Positions 1 through 8,833 are shown, numbered from the stretch's first letter. The stretch: DNA of 64,000 nucleotides from Pontixanthobacter aquaemixtae (GCF_009827395.1 NZ_WTYX01000002.1:434001-498000); one strand, 5' to 3'. The notes: generated by a model from the sequence alone, not told the origin. Translations and numbers: made by a program.

Positions 1-370
1 CATTGCCTTCGGCCAGTTCATCAAGCTGGGCCGAATAATGCTTGTCAATTTCGGTCTCGACCGCCGCGGTACAAGCCATGGCTGCTTTCGGCCCGATCAA
101 CGCGGTTCCCGCGCCCAGCACATAGCCGGCTGCCGACCAAAATGGGTGGAGCGCAGTCGGGCGCACACCGCGCCGCGCCATCAGCGCGTTAAATTTTGCG
201 TGATGGCCATCTTCTTGCGCGGCCATTGCGGCAATTTCCGCAGAAAGCGGATGGCGATCGCCCATTACCGCCAATTGGCCCGCATAGATCCGCGTTGCGC
301 CAAATTCGCCCGCCTGATCCACTCTGATCATACGTTCGGTGTCGGGTTTGGATGGAGCAATCTTGGTCAT
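1..370 (-). CDS. coq7: Demethoxyubiquinone hydroxylase family protein (COQ7), 3' part missing
   Basis: Di-iron monooxygenase of ubiquinone biosynthesis, hydroxylating demethoxyubiquinone at the inner membrane. The visible N-terminal ~123 residues begin MTKIAPSKPDTERMIRVDQAG and contain GEFGATRIYAGQ and AAQEDGHHAKFN, which carry the first iron-binding Glu and the ExxH pair of the ferritin-like COQ7 fold. The C-terminal part with the remaining ligands lies beyond the left edge. The start ATG (368-370) overlaps the stop of the dsbB-like gene by 4 bp (ATGA), so the two are probably translationally coupled. The family call is strong; completeness cannot be judged. Confidence 0.9.
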   Translation of the reverse strand, partial: MTKIAPSKPDTERMIRVDQAGEFGATRIYAGQLAVMGDRHPLSAEIAAMAAQEDGHHAKFNALMARRGVRPTALHPFWSAAGYVLGAGTALIGPKAAMACTAAVETEIDKHYSAQLDELAEGN

Positions 371-834
371 GCGCGAGCCTTGGCCGACATGGCCACGATC
401 GCGCAACCCGAAACGGTCGAAATCAGGAAATTCCAACCGGCCAGACTGACGCCGAAAAGCGTCCAGGGCGCAACGTCGCAGCGGATCAAAGGCGCATTCA
501 TGATGGCATCGAGCGGGTCGCCGCCACCGGCGCCAATTGCCGTGGCGCAGCTGGTCAGTCCTTCCCACCAGCCATATTCGACGCCGGCATGAAACCCGCC
601 GATCAGGCCCGAGACAATGATCGCAAGGCCCGAAAGCATAATCCAGAACCGCGCGGGCGGGATGAAACAGGACAAGATCGCCAAAGCAAGCGCGGCAAAA
701 TGCGGCCAGCGCTGCCACCAGCACATTTCACAGGGATAGAGGCCAAAACCATACTGCGAAACATATGCGCCACCCAGCAGCAATGCCGGGATAACGAGAG
801 CCAGCGTCCTTGCGGATCTAAGCGATTGGTTCAC
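367..834 (-). CDS. dsbB: Disulfide bond formation protein B (DsbB family)
   Basis: Inner-membrane quinone-linked oxidase that re-oxidises a DsbA-like periplasmic thiol oxidase. The 155-residue protein has four hydrophobic segments, a first periplasmic CEMC motif at residues 35-38, and a second separated cysteine pair (one in LTSC, one in IRCD) in the second periplasmic loop, as in DsbB. A QRWPH stretch follows the first CxxC, similar to the quinone-proximal arginine region of the family. It lies 16 bp downstream of ctpA and overlaps coq7 by 4 bp. No dsbA lies in the window. Confidence 0.9.
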   Translation of the reverse strand: MNQSLRSARTLALVIPALLLGGAYVSQYGFGLYPCEMCWWQRWPHFAALALAILSCFIPPARFWIMLSGLAIIVSGLIGGFHAGVEYGWWEGLTSCATAIGAGGGDPLDAIMNAPLIRCDVAPWTLFGVSLAGWNFLISTVSGCAIVAMSAKARA

Positions 835-850
835 AGGTCTCTATCCGGGG

Positions 851-2209
851 TCAGTTGCGCCGCGCTATATTGCTGGGCCGGGTGCGGCGAAGCGTTTCGA
901 GCGCGTAGTGAAGCTGGAAATCATCGACGCCCTGCTCTTTGAGCTGCGCCGCTGTCAGCTGGAAACGCGGATCGTCGAGCTTGTCGGTCTCGAGTGCTTT
1001 GTCTTCCAAAGCCAGTTCATTGACCAGATGCCCGCGCAGATCGGATTCGCGCAATTGGAACCGCGCGCGTTTCTCCAGATCGGGATCGGATAGCTGCGGG
1101 ACCTTGATGTCGGGGCTGATGCCGCCTTCCTGCACCGAATGGCCAGCCGGAGTGTAATAGCGCGCAGTGGTCAGCTTCACCGCGTCTGTGCGGCTCCGGT
1201 CGAGATAGATCAGGCTTTGCACGCTGCCTTTGCCGAAGCTCTGCTCTCCCATAACCACAGCGCGGCGGTGATCCTGCAGCGCACCGGCGACGATTTCCGA
1301 TGCGGATGCCGAACCCGCATCGATCAGAACCACCATCGGCACATCCGAGGCGATGGTCCCGGGGAATACCGTTTCCGCATCATAATAGACGGTCTCACGC
1401 GCCGCGCGCCCGCGCTGCGACACGATCCGTCCGCGGTCGAGGAACAAGTCCGAAAGGGCAACCGCTTCATCGAGCGAGCCGCCGGGATTCGAACGGAAAT
1501 CGAGCACCAGACCAGTGACATTGCCGGAAGCTTCCTTGCGGATCGCCTGCCACGCTTCATAAACGTCCGCGCCAACATCCGCAGAGAATTCGTTGATCGA
1601 GATAACGCCGATATTGCCGGCTTCGAGCGAATGCGTCACCGGCTCCAGCTCGATTACGCCGCGGGTCACGGTAACATCAAACGGCTCATCACGGCCGGGG
1701 CGGAAAATTGTCAGCTTGATCGATGTGCCGGCCTTTCCGCGCATCTGGCTGACCGCTTCGTCAAGATCGCCGCCATAGATCAGCTTGCCATCGAGATGGG
1801 TGATAAAATCGCCCGCTTTCAGTCCGGCTTCCTCGCCCGGGCTGCCGCGAAACGGCGAAATGATTTTCACTGCGCCATCTTCAAGCGTGACCGACAGGCC
1901 AAGGCCCGAATAATTGCCTTGAATCATTGTTTCGAGCCGCTGGAGAGCGGATCCGTCGAGATAGCCCGAATGCGGGTCGAGCGAGGCCAGCATCCCGTCA
2001 ATCGCGCCGCGAATCAGTTTGTCATCGTCGACATCTTCAACATAGTTCGCTTTGATCTGCTGATAGGTGGCGAACAATTTCGCAAATTCGGGGCCCGCCC
2101 TGCCATCGACCTGGGCAAAACCGGCTGTGGTTGCCGGAATGAGAGCAACAGCCGTTACCAGCGCTGCCGAACGCGCAAGCGCGGCGAATTTAATGCGAGC
2201 CTTCTTCAT
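851..2209 (-). CDS. ctpA: S41 family carboxy-terminal processing peptidase
   Basis: Periplasmic serine protease (CtpA/Prc family) that trims protein C-termini and is often linked to cell-wall hydrolase turnover. From MKKARIKF it has a signal peptide ending near AGFAQ, a PDZ domain (about residues 95-180, GLGLSV to KAGDFITHLDGK), and a catalytic core with the SASASE nucleophile motif near residue 300 and the lysine of GEQSFGKGSVQS near 327. The 452-residue length is usual. I chose ATG 2207-2209 because 13 upstream residues (MRDRQDRNRKAQS) would precede the signal peptide. It follows the envC-like gene, a common arrangement in alphaproteobacteria. Confidence 0.93.
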   Translation of the reverse strand: MKKARIKFAALARSAALVTAVALIPATTAGFAQVDGRAGPEFAKLFATYQQIKANYVEDVDDDKLIRGAIDGMLASLDPHSGYLDGSALQRLETMIQGNYSGLGLSVTLEDGAVKIISPFRGSPGEEAGLKAGDFITHLDGKLIYGGDLDEAVSQMRGKAGTSIKLTIFRPGRDEPFDVTVTRGVIELEPVTHSLEAGNIGVISINEFSADVGADVYEAWQAIRKEASGNVTGLVLDFRSNPGGSLDEAVALSDLFLDRGRIVSQRGRAARETVYYDAETVFPGTIASDVPMVVLIDAGSASASEIVAGALQDHRRAVVMGEQSFGKGSVQSLIYLDRSRTDAVKLTTARYYTPAGHSVQEGGISPDIKVPQLSDPDLEKRARFQLRESDLRGHLVNELALEDKALETDKLDDPRFQLTAAQLKEQGVDDFQLHYALETLRRTRPSNIARRN

Positions 2210-2341
2210 ACTCTGGGCCTTTCGATTTCGGTCCTGTCTATCGCGCACAGTGGCTGAATGCCAGATGAGGATTGATCGACAGTGCCCTGCTGTCCCAAGG
2301 CGGGGCGATTGGCTTTCGATAGGTTACAAACCCGGCCCGAC

Positions 2342-3559
2342 CTATTGCAGATATTCCAGTGGATTGACCGGTTTGCCGTCGCGGCGAATTTCCAGCGTGA
2401 TAATCGGGCGTTCCGATCCGGCAACCCCCAATGGCGCGCCTGACACCAGATCATCGCCGACCCGCACATCGGTTCGTGCAAGCCCGGTTACCAGGCTGGT
2501 CCACCCGCCATCATGTTCGAGAATAACGATACGGTCATATCCGCGATAGGGCCCCGCGAATGCCACCCTGCCTTCCGCCGGGGCGATAACTTGCGCGCCT
2601 TCCCGCGGTGAAAGCGAAATGCCGCTATTGCGCACGCCGCCTTCTCCCGCCTCGCCAAAACCGACAATGGTGCGGCCCGATACGGGGAGCTGAAAACCGG
2701 ATCGCGGCGCTGTCGCTGACGGGCTGGGCGAAGGGTTCGCCGCACCCGCCAATGCATTTTCGGGCTGGCCCGGGCGCATGATCGGCCCCGAAAGCGCGGC
2801 CAGTTCTTTGCGCAGACTGCCCGCGGCATCCACTTTGTCGACCAGCGAATCCAGATCGCGGGCTTCTTCTGCCAATGCCAGCGCGCGTTCGGCTTCGCGA
2901 TCGGCATTTCCGCTTGCCTGGCGCGATTCCAGCCTTTGCCGTGTTTCGATGGCAGCCAAACGGGTCCGCCGGTCTTCCAGCTCTGCTTCGCTGGCTTCCA
3001 GAGCGGCGAGTGCTTGCTGGGCTTCCTGTTCCAGAGCGCGGCCCCGATCGATTTCTGCGCGCAAAACAGCCGTCCGTTCGCGCACTTGCGGGATTGTGCT
3101 TTCAAGCACGGCGCGCAGATAAACCGTTTCGCGCAAGCTGCCCGGTTTGAGCGCGGATAGCGCCAATGGCCGCCGCGCCAGTTTTTGTAGCGCGCCGGTG
3201 AGACGCACCAATGGCCCGCGGCGCTCGGCAAGACGCTTGCTCAGCCCGTCGCGCTGCTCGTTGATCAAGGAAATGCGCGCTTCGGCTGCATCAATGCCCG
3301 CCTCGGCTTGCTGGATGCGCGCGGCCAGCGCGGCTGCCTCGGTCGCTGTTTTTTCCGCAGCTTCGGTCGCAGCACGCGCTTCGGCCTCCAGCTGTTTACC
3401 CCGCTCATCTGCTTCACGCGCTTCGGCCAATGCGCGGTTCAGCGCTTCGCGCGCGCTGCCGGTATCTTCAAATTCGGCCTCGCGCTGCGCATAGGCAACC
3501 GTTCCCACCGAAACCGGGAACAACAGTGCCAAAGCGAGTAAAGGCTTGTTCGCATTCAT
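2342..3559 (-). CDS. EnvC-like murein hydrolase activator with degenerate LytM domain
   Basis: Periplasmic coiled-coil/LytM protein, probably an activator of cell-wall amidases at division. It has an N-terminal signal peptide (MNANKPLLALALLFPVSVG), a long charged heptad-rich region (about residues 25-250, rich in E, A, R), a Pro/Ser linker, then a C-terminal LytM domain. The zinc-ligand positions are lost: the HxGxD site reads NSGISL and the HLHFE site reads IITLEIR, so it is probably not an active peptidase, as in E. coli EnvC. The start ATG at 3557-3559 gives a proper signal peptide. It begins 4 bp after rlmH ends and precedes ctpA. Confidence 0.88.
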   Translation of the reverse strand: MNANKPLLALALLFPVSVGTVAYAQREAEFEDTGSAREALNRALAEAREADERGKQLEAEARAATEAAEKTATEAAALAARIQQAEAGIDAAEARISLINEQRDGLSKRLAERRGPLVRLTGALQKLARRPLALSALKPGSLRETVYLRAVLESTIPQVRERTAVLRAEIDRGRALEQEAQQALAALEASEAELEDRRTRLAAIETRQRLESRQASGNADREAERALALAEEARDLDSLVDKVDAAGSLRKELAALSGPIMRPGQPENALAGAANPSPSPSATAPRSGFQLPVSGRTIVGFGEAGEGGVRNSGISLSPREGAQVIAPAEGRVAFAGPYRGYDRIVILEHDGGWTSLVTGLARTDVRVGDDLVSGAPLGVAGSERPIITLEIRRDGKPVNPLEYLQ

Positions 3560-3563
3560 GCCG

Positions 3564-3989
3564 CTACCCTGCCCGATGATAGGGATGGCCTGCAAGTATC
3601 GCGGTTGCGCGATAGAGCTGTTCCATCAGCATCGCCCGCGCCATCAAATGCGGCCAAGTGGCCTTGCCGAAGGCCAGCAGGACATCGGCCTGCCTGCGCT
3701 CTTCGGGCGAATGGCCATCGGCAGCGCCAAGAACAAAGCGCGCTTCGCGGATGCCATCATCGCGCCAATCGCCCAGCAAGCCTGCGAAATCTTCCGATCC
3801 GAATTGTTTTCCCCGCTCGTCCAGCAGGACGGTGCGGAAAGGGGTCTGTGCGTCAGGGATGCGCCCGCCACTTTCGGGCAATTCGGTGAGTTTGGTCGGC
3901 CAGGTCAGCCGCTTGTCATACCGCGCCACCAGATCGGCTTCCGGAGATCGGGCAATCTTCCCGCGGGCTATGACGTGGAGCAGCATCAA
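3564..3989 (-). CDS. rlmH: 23S rRNA (pseudouridine1915-N3)-methyltransferase RlmH
   Basis: SPOUT-class SAM-dependent methyltransferase acting on helix 69 of 23S rRNA in the assembled 70S ribosome. The 141-residue protein begins MMLLHVIARGK, has the knot-region FVLGAADGHSPEERR (equivalent of LLIGGPEGLSP), and ends with the family signature HPYHR. It is slightly shorter than E. coli RlmH (155). The second ATG (3986) is an equally likely start. It sits between rsfS and the envC-like gene in a conserved nadD-rsfS-rlmH order. The canonical glycine-rich loop is altered (GAADG), a mild oddity. Confidence 0.92.
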   Translation of the reverse strand: MMLLHVIARGKIARSPEADLVARYDKRLTWPTKLTELPESGGRIPDAQTPFRTVLLDERGKQFGSEDFAGLLGDWRDDGIREARFVLGAADGHSPEERRQADVLLAFGKATWPHLMARAMLMEQLYRATAILAGHPYHRAG

Positions 3990-4028
3990 TCAGGCCCGGC
4001 TGGGCAAGCGGGCCTGCAGAGAGCGCAT

Positions 4029-4469
4029 TCAGGCAGTGCCCGACGCAACCGGAGGCGCATCGCCGAACGCCCACATGCGTTCGAGATTGTAGAAACTGCG
4101 GACTTCGGGCCTGAACAGATGGACCACCACATCGCCGCCATCGATCAACACCCAATCGGCAGCCGGCAAGCCTTCCAGCCGAACCGGGCCGTGGCCGTCT
4201 TTCTTCAGCTTTTCAGCCAGTTTCTGCGCCATCGAAGCGACCTGACGCGTCGAACGACCCGATGCGATCACCATATGGTCGGCAATGCTCGATTTGCCCG
4301 CAAGCGGAATGGTTACCACTTCCTGCGCTTGATCATCGTCGAGCTGCGTAAGCACTGTGGCAAGCGGTGTGCCCGGCTCTGCAGTGACTTCATCCATCGT
4401 GGATGCTGGACTGTTCTGGTCCGCAGAACCCGAAGGGTCTGCTGCCGATTGTGTAGGCGCCTGATTCAT
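4029..4469 (-). CDS. rsfS: Ribosome silencing factor RsfS (Iojap/DUF143)
   Basis: Binds uL14 on the large ribosomal subunit and blocks subunit joining under nutrient limitation. After a low-complexity Ala/Ser/Pro leader the RsfS domain starts near DQAQEVVTIPL and holds the signatures IADHMVIASGRSTRQV, VRLEGLPAADWVLIDGGDVV and VHLFRPEVRSFYNLERMW. I chose MNQAPTQSAAD (ATG 4467-4469) because an AGGAG lies upstream; an in-frame ATG at 4496 would add nine residues. It lies downstream of nadD and upstream of rlmH, the usual bacterial neighbourhood. The family call is secure. Confidence 0.92.
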   Translation of the reverse strand: MNQAPTQSAADPSGSADQNSPASTMDEVTAEPGTPLATVLTQLDDDQAQEVVTIPLAGKSSIADHMVIASGRSTRQVASMAQKLAEKLKKDGHGPVRLEGLPAADWVLIDGGDVVVHLFRPEVRSFYNLERMWAFGDAPPVASGTA

Positions 4470-4553
4470 AGGCGTTTCCGATACTCCTGAAATCATGAAT
4501 GGACTTTGTATGGATGGCTGATGTCGGGGACTGCAAAGCGAGCGGCCGACACA

Positions 4554-5210
4554 TCATGCGATTGCGCCCGCTTCGTCTGCCCGAACTGGCTGGTGAGTTA
4601 CTTGGTCGCGCGCGGGTGCCTCTGACAGGCGGGTCGCCCAATTCGGATCGGCGCGGCGGATTGCCGTTGCCGAACGCGGATCAGGATCAAAACGCAATGT
4701 CACCAGTGCCGGTGCGCTCCCAAAATGCCCTTGTCGAAATTGAGCCGCAGACATTTCGTACCGCCTGAGCCAAGCCATCGCAGGGCTCGCGATAGCTTCC
4801 GCATCATAGCCGGGCCGGGCGATGACCGCAATCGGCATTGTGCGGGCGATGTCGCGCCACCGCCGCCACAGGTGGAATTGCGCCAGATTGTCCGACCCCA
4901 TCAGCCACACAAATTCGCGTTTGGGATAGCGGCGCTCGAGCGATTGCAGCGTGTCCACAGTATAGCGGGTGCGCAATTGTTGCTCGATTGCCGAGACCTT
5001 GATCGGCGCGCGCCGCGCTTGCGCGATGGCGGATTTCACCCGCGCCGAAAGCGGTGCCATTCCCGCTTTCGGCTTGAGCGGATTGCCCGGCGAGACCAGC
5101 CACCACACTTCATCCAGGCCCAGTGCATCCTTGGCAAAAAGCGATACGCGCCGGTGGCCGCCATGTGCTGGATTGAAGCTGCCGCCCAGAAGGCCGGTTC
5201 TCAGTGTCAT
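4554..5210 (-). CDS. nadD: Nicotinate-nucleotide adenylyltransferase
   Basis: Transfers AMP from ATP to nicotinate mononucleotide, giving deamido-NAD in NAD biosynthesis. The 218-residue protein begins MTLRTGLLGGSFNPAHGGH, the nucleotidyltransferase signature with its HxGH-type motif (residues 16-19). It continues with WWLVSPGNPLK, TVDTLQ, FVWLMGSDNLAQFHLWRRW and the C-terminal SATAIR motif. It is the first gene of the leftward rsfS-rlmH-envC cluster, with a 253-bp non-coding gap upstream that should hold its promoter. Confidence 0.94.
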   Translation of the reverse strand: MTLRTGLLGGSFNPAHGGHRRVSLFAKDALGLDEVWWLVSPGNPLKPKAGMAPLSARVKSAIAQARRAPIKVSAIEQQLRTRYTVDTLQSLERRYPKREFVWLMGSDNLAQFHLWRRWRDIARTMPIAVIARPGYDAEAIASPAMAWLRRYEMSAAQFRQGHFGSAPALVTLRFDPDPRSATAIRRADPNWATRLSEAPARDQVTHQPVRADEAGAIA

Positions 5211-5463
5211 TGTGTCTGCCTAGCATTGCCCAAGCGGGCTGTCAGCCTGCTGCGAACGGTTACGAATCGGGCTTGCCAGCGGCACAGAATCGTCGTGTTT
5301 GTACAACAAAACGTCCCATTTTGGGTGAATTGCAACGCTTCATCGCGTGACTCGCTCAACTCGGCCCTGAATCCTCAAATGCAAACCTATGCGGATTCGA
5401 CCCGTCGGGGATCGCGTGCTAGCGCGCCGGCACTTGATAATTACAAAGGTCGTGGGGATCATC
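5211..5463. other. Intergenic region between divergent nadD and M23 peptidase genes
   Basis: A 253-bp gap that must contain the promoters of both divergent transcription units. I see no tRNA, repeat or convincing terminator. A GATAAT hexamer near 5436 could be a -10 element for the rightward peptidase gene, but no good -35 partner is visible. In-frame ATG 5389 would extend the peptidase into this gap, so its boundary depends on the start choice. Confidence 0.4.
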
Positions 5464-6633
5464 TTGGGACAAAACGATACAGCAGGCGGTTGGCTAAGCC
5501 GTCTGGCTGACTGGTTTCCAGACCGCGAGTTTTTCATGCGGTCCCAAGGCCAAGTCCGCTTTATAACTTTCACCTCCAGATTCCAGATGATTGCAGCCGC
5601 GATTGTGCTGGCTGCTGTGCTGGCCTGGGCGGTTTCGATGGCTGTGATGGCGTGGAGCCAGTATCAGGCACAGGCAGAGAGATCCTCTTTGCTCGAGCGT
5701 GAAGCGACGGTGGCCACCGCCGAAGAACGCGTGAAAGAATACGCTGACGATATTGACGAGGTTACGCGTGATCTTGCTGCACGGCAGGATTTCCTCGAAG
5801 CGGCTACGGCAGCCCTTCCCGATGATGCGACGGCGGACAAGGCAAACGATACGGTTTCCGATTCGAGCGGTGAAGCCGGAGAAACAGTCGCAAAAGTCAG
5901 CGCGCTGATCCCTGAAGCTGCATCGCTTGCCGAACTGGAAGCGCGACAGCTTGCTTATGTAGAACGCCTGACACGCTATGCTGACCGCCGCGCTGCACGC
6001 GCAGCCACAGCCATTCGTGAGCTTGGGCTCGACCCCAGCACGATCGAGCGTTCGGCTTCCGAAGAAGCGATGGGTGGTCCGCTGGAAATTCTTGCAACGG
6101 GCGCGAATGGAAAGATCGATCCGCGCTTTGAACGGCTGGGCCTGAGCATGGCGCGCATGAATGCGCTGGAGCGCGGATTGCAGGGCATACCGCAATTTGC
6201 CCCGGCCAACCCTGAATCCATCTCTTCGGGTTTTGGTTATCGGCGCGATCCGTTCAATGGCGGCGGCGCGATGCATTCGGGCCTCGATTTCAAAGGGCCG
6301 CGCGGTGCACCGATCTATTCCGCCGCGATTGGCGAAGTGACCTTTTCCGGCTGGAAATCGGGTTATGGTAAAACCGTAGAAATCAGTCACGGTAACGGTT
6401 TGATGACGCGTTACGCCCATATGTCCAATATTCGCGCCACAGTGGGGCAAAGTGTCGCGGCTGGCGACGTAATCGGCGCAATTGGCAGCACTGGTCGTTC
6501 GACCGGTCCGCACTTGCATTTTGAAGTGCGTATTAATGATCGCGCGGTAAACCCGCGCCCGTTCCTGGAGAAAGCCCCCAATGTTCTCAAAGAAGCCCGA
6601 GCGCAGCGTGCCACGCGCCAGCGGAGCCGGTAA
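5464..6633 (+). CDS. M23 family metallopeptidase (bactofilin-associated peptidoglycan endopeptidase)
   Basis: Zinc peptidoglycan endopeptidase anchored in the inner membrane. It has a short cytoplasmic N-terminus (FPDREFFMRSQGQVRFI), a transmembrane segment near residues 40-62, a periplasmic coiled-coil rich in E, A, R, then a C-terminal LytM domain with intact zinc ligands: HSGLDFKG (HxGxD) and GPHLHFEVR (HxH). I favour TTG 5464 because GGGGA lies at good spacing upstream; GTG 5452 and ATG 5389 are in-frame alternatives. Its last 53 bp overlap the bactofilin gene. M23 peptidases of this layout are known partners of bactofilins in alphaproteobacterial morphogenesis. Confidence 0.9.
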   Translation: MGQNDTAGGWLSRLADWFPDREFFMRSQGQVRFITFTSRFQMIAAAIVLAAVLAWAVSMAVMAWSQYQAQAERSSLLEREATVATAEERVKEYADDIDEVTRDLAARQDFLEAATAALPDDATADKANDTVSDSSGEAGETVAKVSALIPEAASLAELEARQLAYVERLTRYADRRAARAATAIRELGLDPSTIERSASEEAMGGPLEILATGANGKIDPRFERLGLSMARMNALERGLQGIPQFAPANPESISSGFGYRRDPFNGGGAMHSGLDFKGPRGAPIYSAAIGEVTFSGWKSGYGKTVEISHGNGLMTRYAHMSNIRATVGQSVAAGDVIGAIGSTGRSTGPHLHFEVRINDRAVNPRPFLEKAPNVLKEARAQRATRQRSR

Positions 6634-7045
6634 ATCGATGGCGAGCAACAATTCGACCTTTTCGGTGATTGGTTCCGATGTCACGATCAAAGGCGATGTG
6701 ACCGCATCGACCGAGCTGCACGTTGATGGCGCGATCGAAGGGGACATTTCCTGTTCCTCGCTCGTGCAGGGCGAAGGCAGCCGGATCGAAGGAGCGATCA
6801 AGGCAGAATCAGCACGGCTCGCCGGTACATTGACCGGTTCGATCGCCGCGCGTGAGCTGGTGATCCTGAAGTCCGCAGAGATCCATGGCGACGTCCAGTA
6901 TGATGCGCTGACGATCGAGCAAGGCGCTCAGGTCGAAGGCCGCTTTGCACCGCAAGGCGCGCAGGCAGCCGCGGCACCGCAGAAAAATTCAGAAGCGGCC
7001 AAGTCATCCAACGAAGATGAGCCCAAGCTGATCATCTCGAACTAA
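6581..7045 (+). CDS. Bactofilin family polymer-forming cytoskeletal protein
   Basis: Self-assembling beta-helical filament protein that positions cell-wall enzymes. The 154-residue protein has an N-terminal MFSKKPERSV tail resembling the membrane-targeting tail of Caulobacter BacA, a core bactofilin domain from FSVIGSDVTIKGDV to IEQGAQVEGRF (about residues 27-120) with regular hydrophobic beta-repeats, and a polar Ala/Gln/Lys C-tail. ATG 6581 has GGAG upstream and lies inside the M23 gene in another frame; the internal ATG 6638, just after the M23 stop, is an alternative. The overlap implies translational coupling to the peptidase. Confidence 0.92.
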   Translation: MFSKKPERSVPRASGAGKSMASNNSTFSVIGSDVTIKGDVTASTELHVDGAIEGDISCSSLVQGEGSRIEGAIKAESARLAGTLTGSIAARELVILKSAEIHGDVQYDALTIEQGAQVEGRFAPQGAQAAAAPQKNSEAAKSSNEDEPKLIISN

Positions 7046-7075
7046 CGATACGGCGTCCGGCAGTTCTCGGAAAAA

Positions 7076-8767
7076 TCAGTCTTGCACTTCGGCGCGTAGC
7101 GCTTTGCGGTCGAGCTTGCCGATCATCGTTTTGGGCAACTCCCCGCGAATAACCACTTGCGACACGCGCTCATGCTTGCCGACACGGTCATTGAGCCATT
7201 TGGCGAGCTCTTCGCCTGAAATCTCAAAGCCGTCATTCAAGGTGATATAGGCATGCGGCGTTTCGCCGAGATAATCATCCGGCCGGCCAATCACCAAAGC
7301 CTCCTTCACGGCCTCATGATCGACCAGAACTTCTTCGACCTGGCTCGGGAAGACTTTGAAACCGCCGACCGCGATCATATCCTTGCTGCGATCGACGATC
7401 TGAACGAAGCCTTCTGCATCGATGGTTGCGATGTCGCCTGTCCGCAGCCACTGCTCACCGTCGAGAGTGACAAATGCGGTTGCCGCCGCGTCGGGCCGGT
7501 TCCAATATCCCTGCATGATTTGCGGGCCGCGAATGACCAGTTCGCCCGGTTCACCATCGGGCGCTGCCTTGGTGGCATCCTCTTTATCGACCAAGCGCAG
7601 CAATGTGCCCGGGACGACCTGACCGATGGTGCCCGATTTGCGAAATCCGTCATAGGGATTGGCGGAGACCACGCCGGAACTCTCCGTAAGCCCGTATCCT
7701 TCGATAACGCGCACGCCCGTTTCTGCCTCAAACCTCTCGCGCAAAGGTATTGAAATCGGTGCCCCGCCCGAAATACATACTTTGAGCGAGCCAAAGTCGG
7801 TCCTGGCAAATTTGGGGTTGTCGAGCAGCGCCTGAAACATCGTCGGCACGCCGGGGAAGCCGGTCGTGCCGCGATTCGAGATTACATCGAGAACCTGATC
7901 GACATCAAAACGCGGGACCATCGCAATCGATGCTCCGGTAGCCACTGCATGATTGAGCAATGCCGTGTTCGCGAACACATGGAACATCGGCAGCGCGCCC
8001 ATGAACACTTCGTCTTGCGGATTGCCGAACGGATTGATCGAAGCAACTTGCTGCGCATTTACGGACAGGTTTGCATGGCTGAGCATGGCGCCTTTGGGTG
8101 CGCCCGTTGTGCCGCCAGTATACTGCAGCAGCGCCAGCGAGTCGGGGGATACTGTCGGCAGGGCGCAATGCGCCTCTCCGCTCGACAGCACATCATCCCA
8201 GCCGAGGATCTCATCCGAATAGGCCACTTTGGCAATTTTGCTGCGCGCAAAGAGCTTCATCGCGAAGCCTTTGAGAGCCGGGAGCATGGTGGAAAGCCTG
8301 CCGACAATGAGCGTTTCGAGAACGGAGTGATGCAAAACGCTTTCAGCCGTTCCCAGCAATTCGGGCACATCCACGGTCACCAGCGTGCGCGTGCCCGAAT
8401 CGGCGACTTGCTGGGCGAGTTCCTCAACCGAATAAAGCGGCGAGAAATTGACCACCACCGCGCCCGCCATCATCGCCCCGTAGTATGCGGCGATATAAAT
8501 CGGGACATTGGGGAGAAACAGGCCAATGCGGTCTCCTTCCGCGATGCCATTGGCCTTCAGGCCGCGCGCAAAACGCTGCGCGTCTTCGAAAATCTCGGAA
8601 TAAGAATATGTCCGGCCCATAAAATGCGCGAGCGGCGCATCGGGTAGACGGCGCGCGGTGCGCGCGAACATATCGGGCAGCGCCATGGGTTCGAACTGCG
8701 TATCCCACGGCGTAGGGTGGTGATAGGCGATGTCGGCGAACGGATTCCTGACGTTACTTACACTCAT
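7076..8767 (-). CDS. Long-chain fatty acid-CoA ligase (AMP-dependent synthetase)
   Basis: ANL-superfamily enzyme that activates a carboxylic acid as acyl-AMP and transfers it to CoA, probably for fatty-acid uptake and beta-oxidation. About 563 residues. Visible signatures are the P-loop TGGTTGAPKGAML, GYGLTESSG, the hinge region LRTGDIATIDAEGF, VDRSKDMI, and the C-terminal lysine context LPKTMIGKLDRKALR. I chose MSVSNVRNPFADIAY (ATG 8765-8767) over an upstream start that adds 12 unsupported residues. Long-chain FadD is the best guess; chain length cannot be read from sequence. It stands alone. Confidence 0.88.
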   Translation of the reverse strand: MSVSNVRNPFADIAYHHPTPWDTQFEPMALPDMFARTARRLPDAPLAHFMGRTYSYSEIFEDAQRFARGLKANGIAEGDRIGLFLPNVPIYIAAYYGAMMAGAVVVNFSPLYSVEELAQQVADSGTRTLVTVDVPELLGTAESVLHHSVLETLIVGRLSTMLPALKGFAMKLFARSKIAKVAYSDEILGWDDVLSSGEAHCALPTVSPDSLALLQYTGGTTGAPKGAMLSHANLSVNAQQVASINPFGNPQDEVFMGALPMFHVFANTALLNHAVATGASIAMVPRFDVDQVLDVISNRGTTGFPGVPTMFQALLDNPKFARTDFGSLKVCISGGAPISIPLRERFEAETGVRVIEGYGLTESSGVVSANPYDGFRKSGTIGQVVPGTLLRLVDKEDATKAAPDGEPGELVIRGPQIMQGYWNRPDAAATAFVTLDGEQWLRTGDIATIDAEGFVQIVDRSKDMIAVGGFKVFPSQVEEVLVDHEAVKEALVIGRPDDYLGETPHAYITLNDGFEISGEELAKWLNDRVGKHERVSQVVIRGELPKTMIGKLDRKALRAEVQD

Positions 8768-8833
8768 GTAAGTGGGAATGGCCCAAGCCCGCGATCCGGG
8801 CAAGGGACAATCCCGCCAATCTGCGTTTTGGCT

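Noticed and set aside
1139-2257. 372-residue plus-strand ORF opposite ctpA
   Set aside because: Shadow of ctpA, whose catalytic motifs fix the coding strand. No ribosome site or family features.
3546-4490. 314-residue plus-strand ORF opposite rlmH and rsfS
   Set aside because: Antisense to two conserved ribosome-associated genes and has no domain.
5494-6801. Long minus-strand ORF opposite the M23 peptidase and bactofilin
   Set aside because: It is fully antisense to two genes with clear domain motifs. Its translation has no recognisable domain and looks like reverse-frame sequence rich in Arg, His and Cys.
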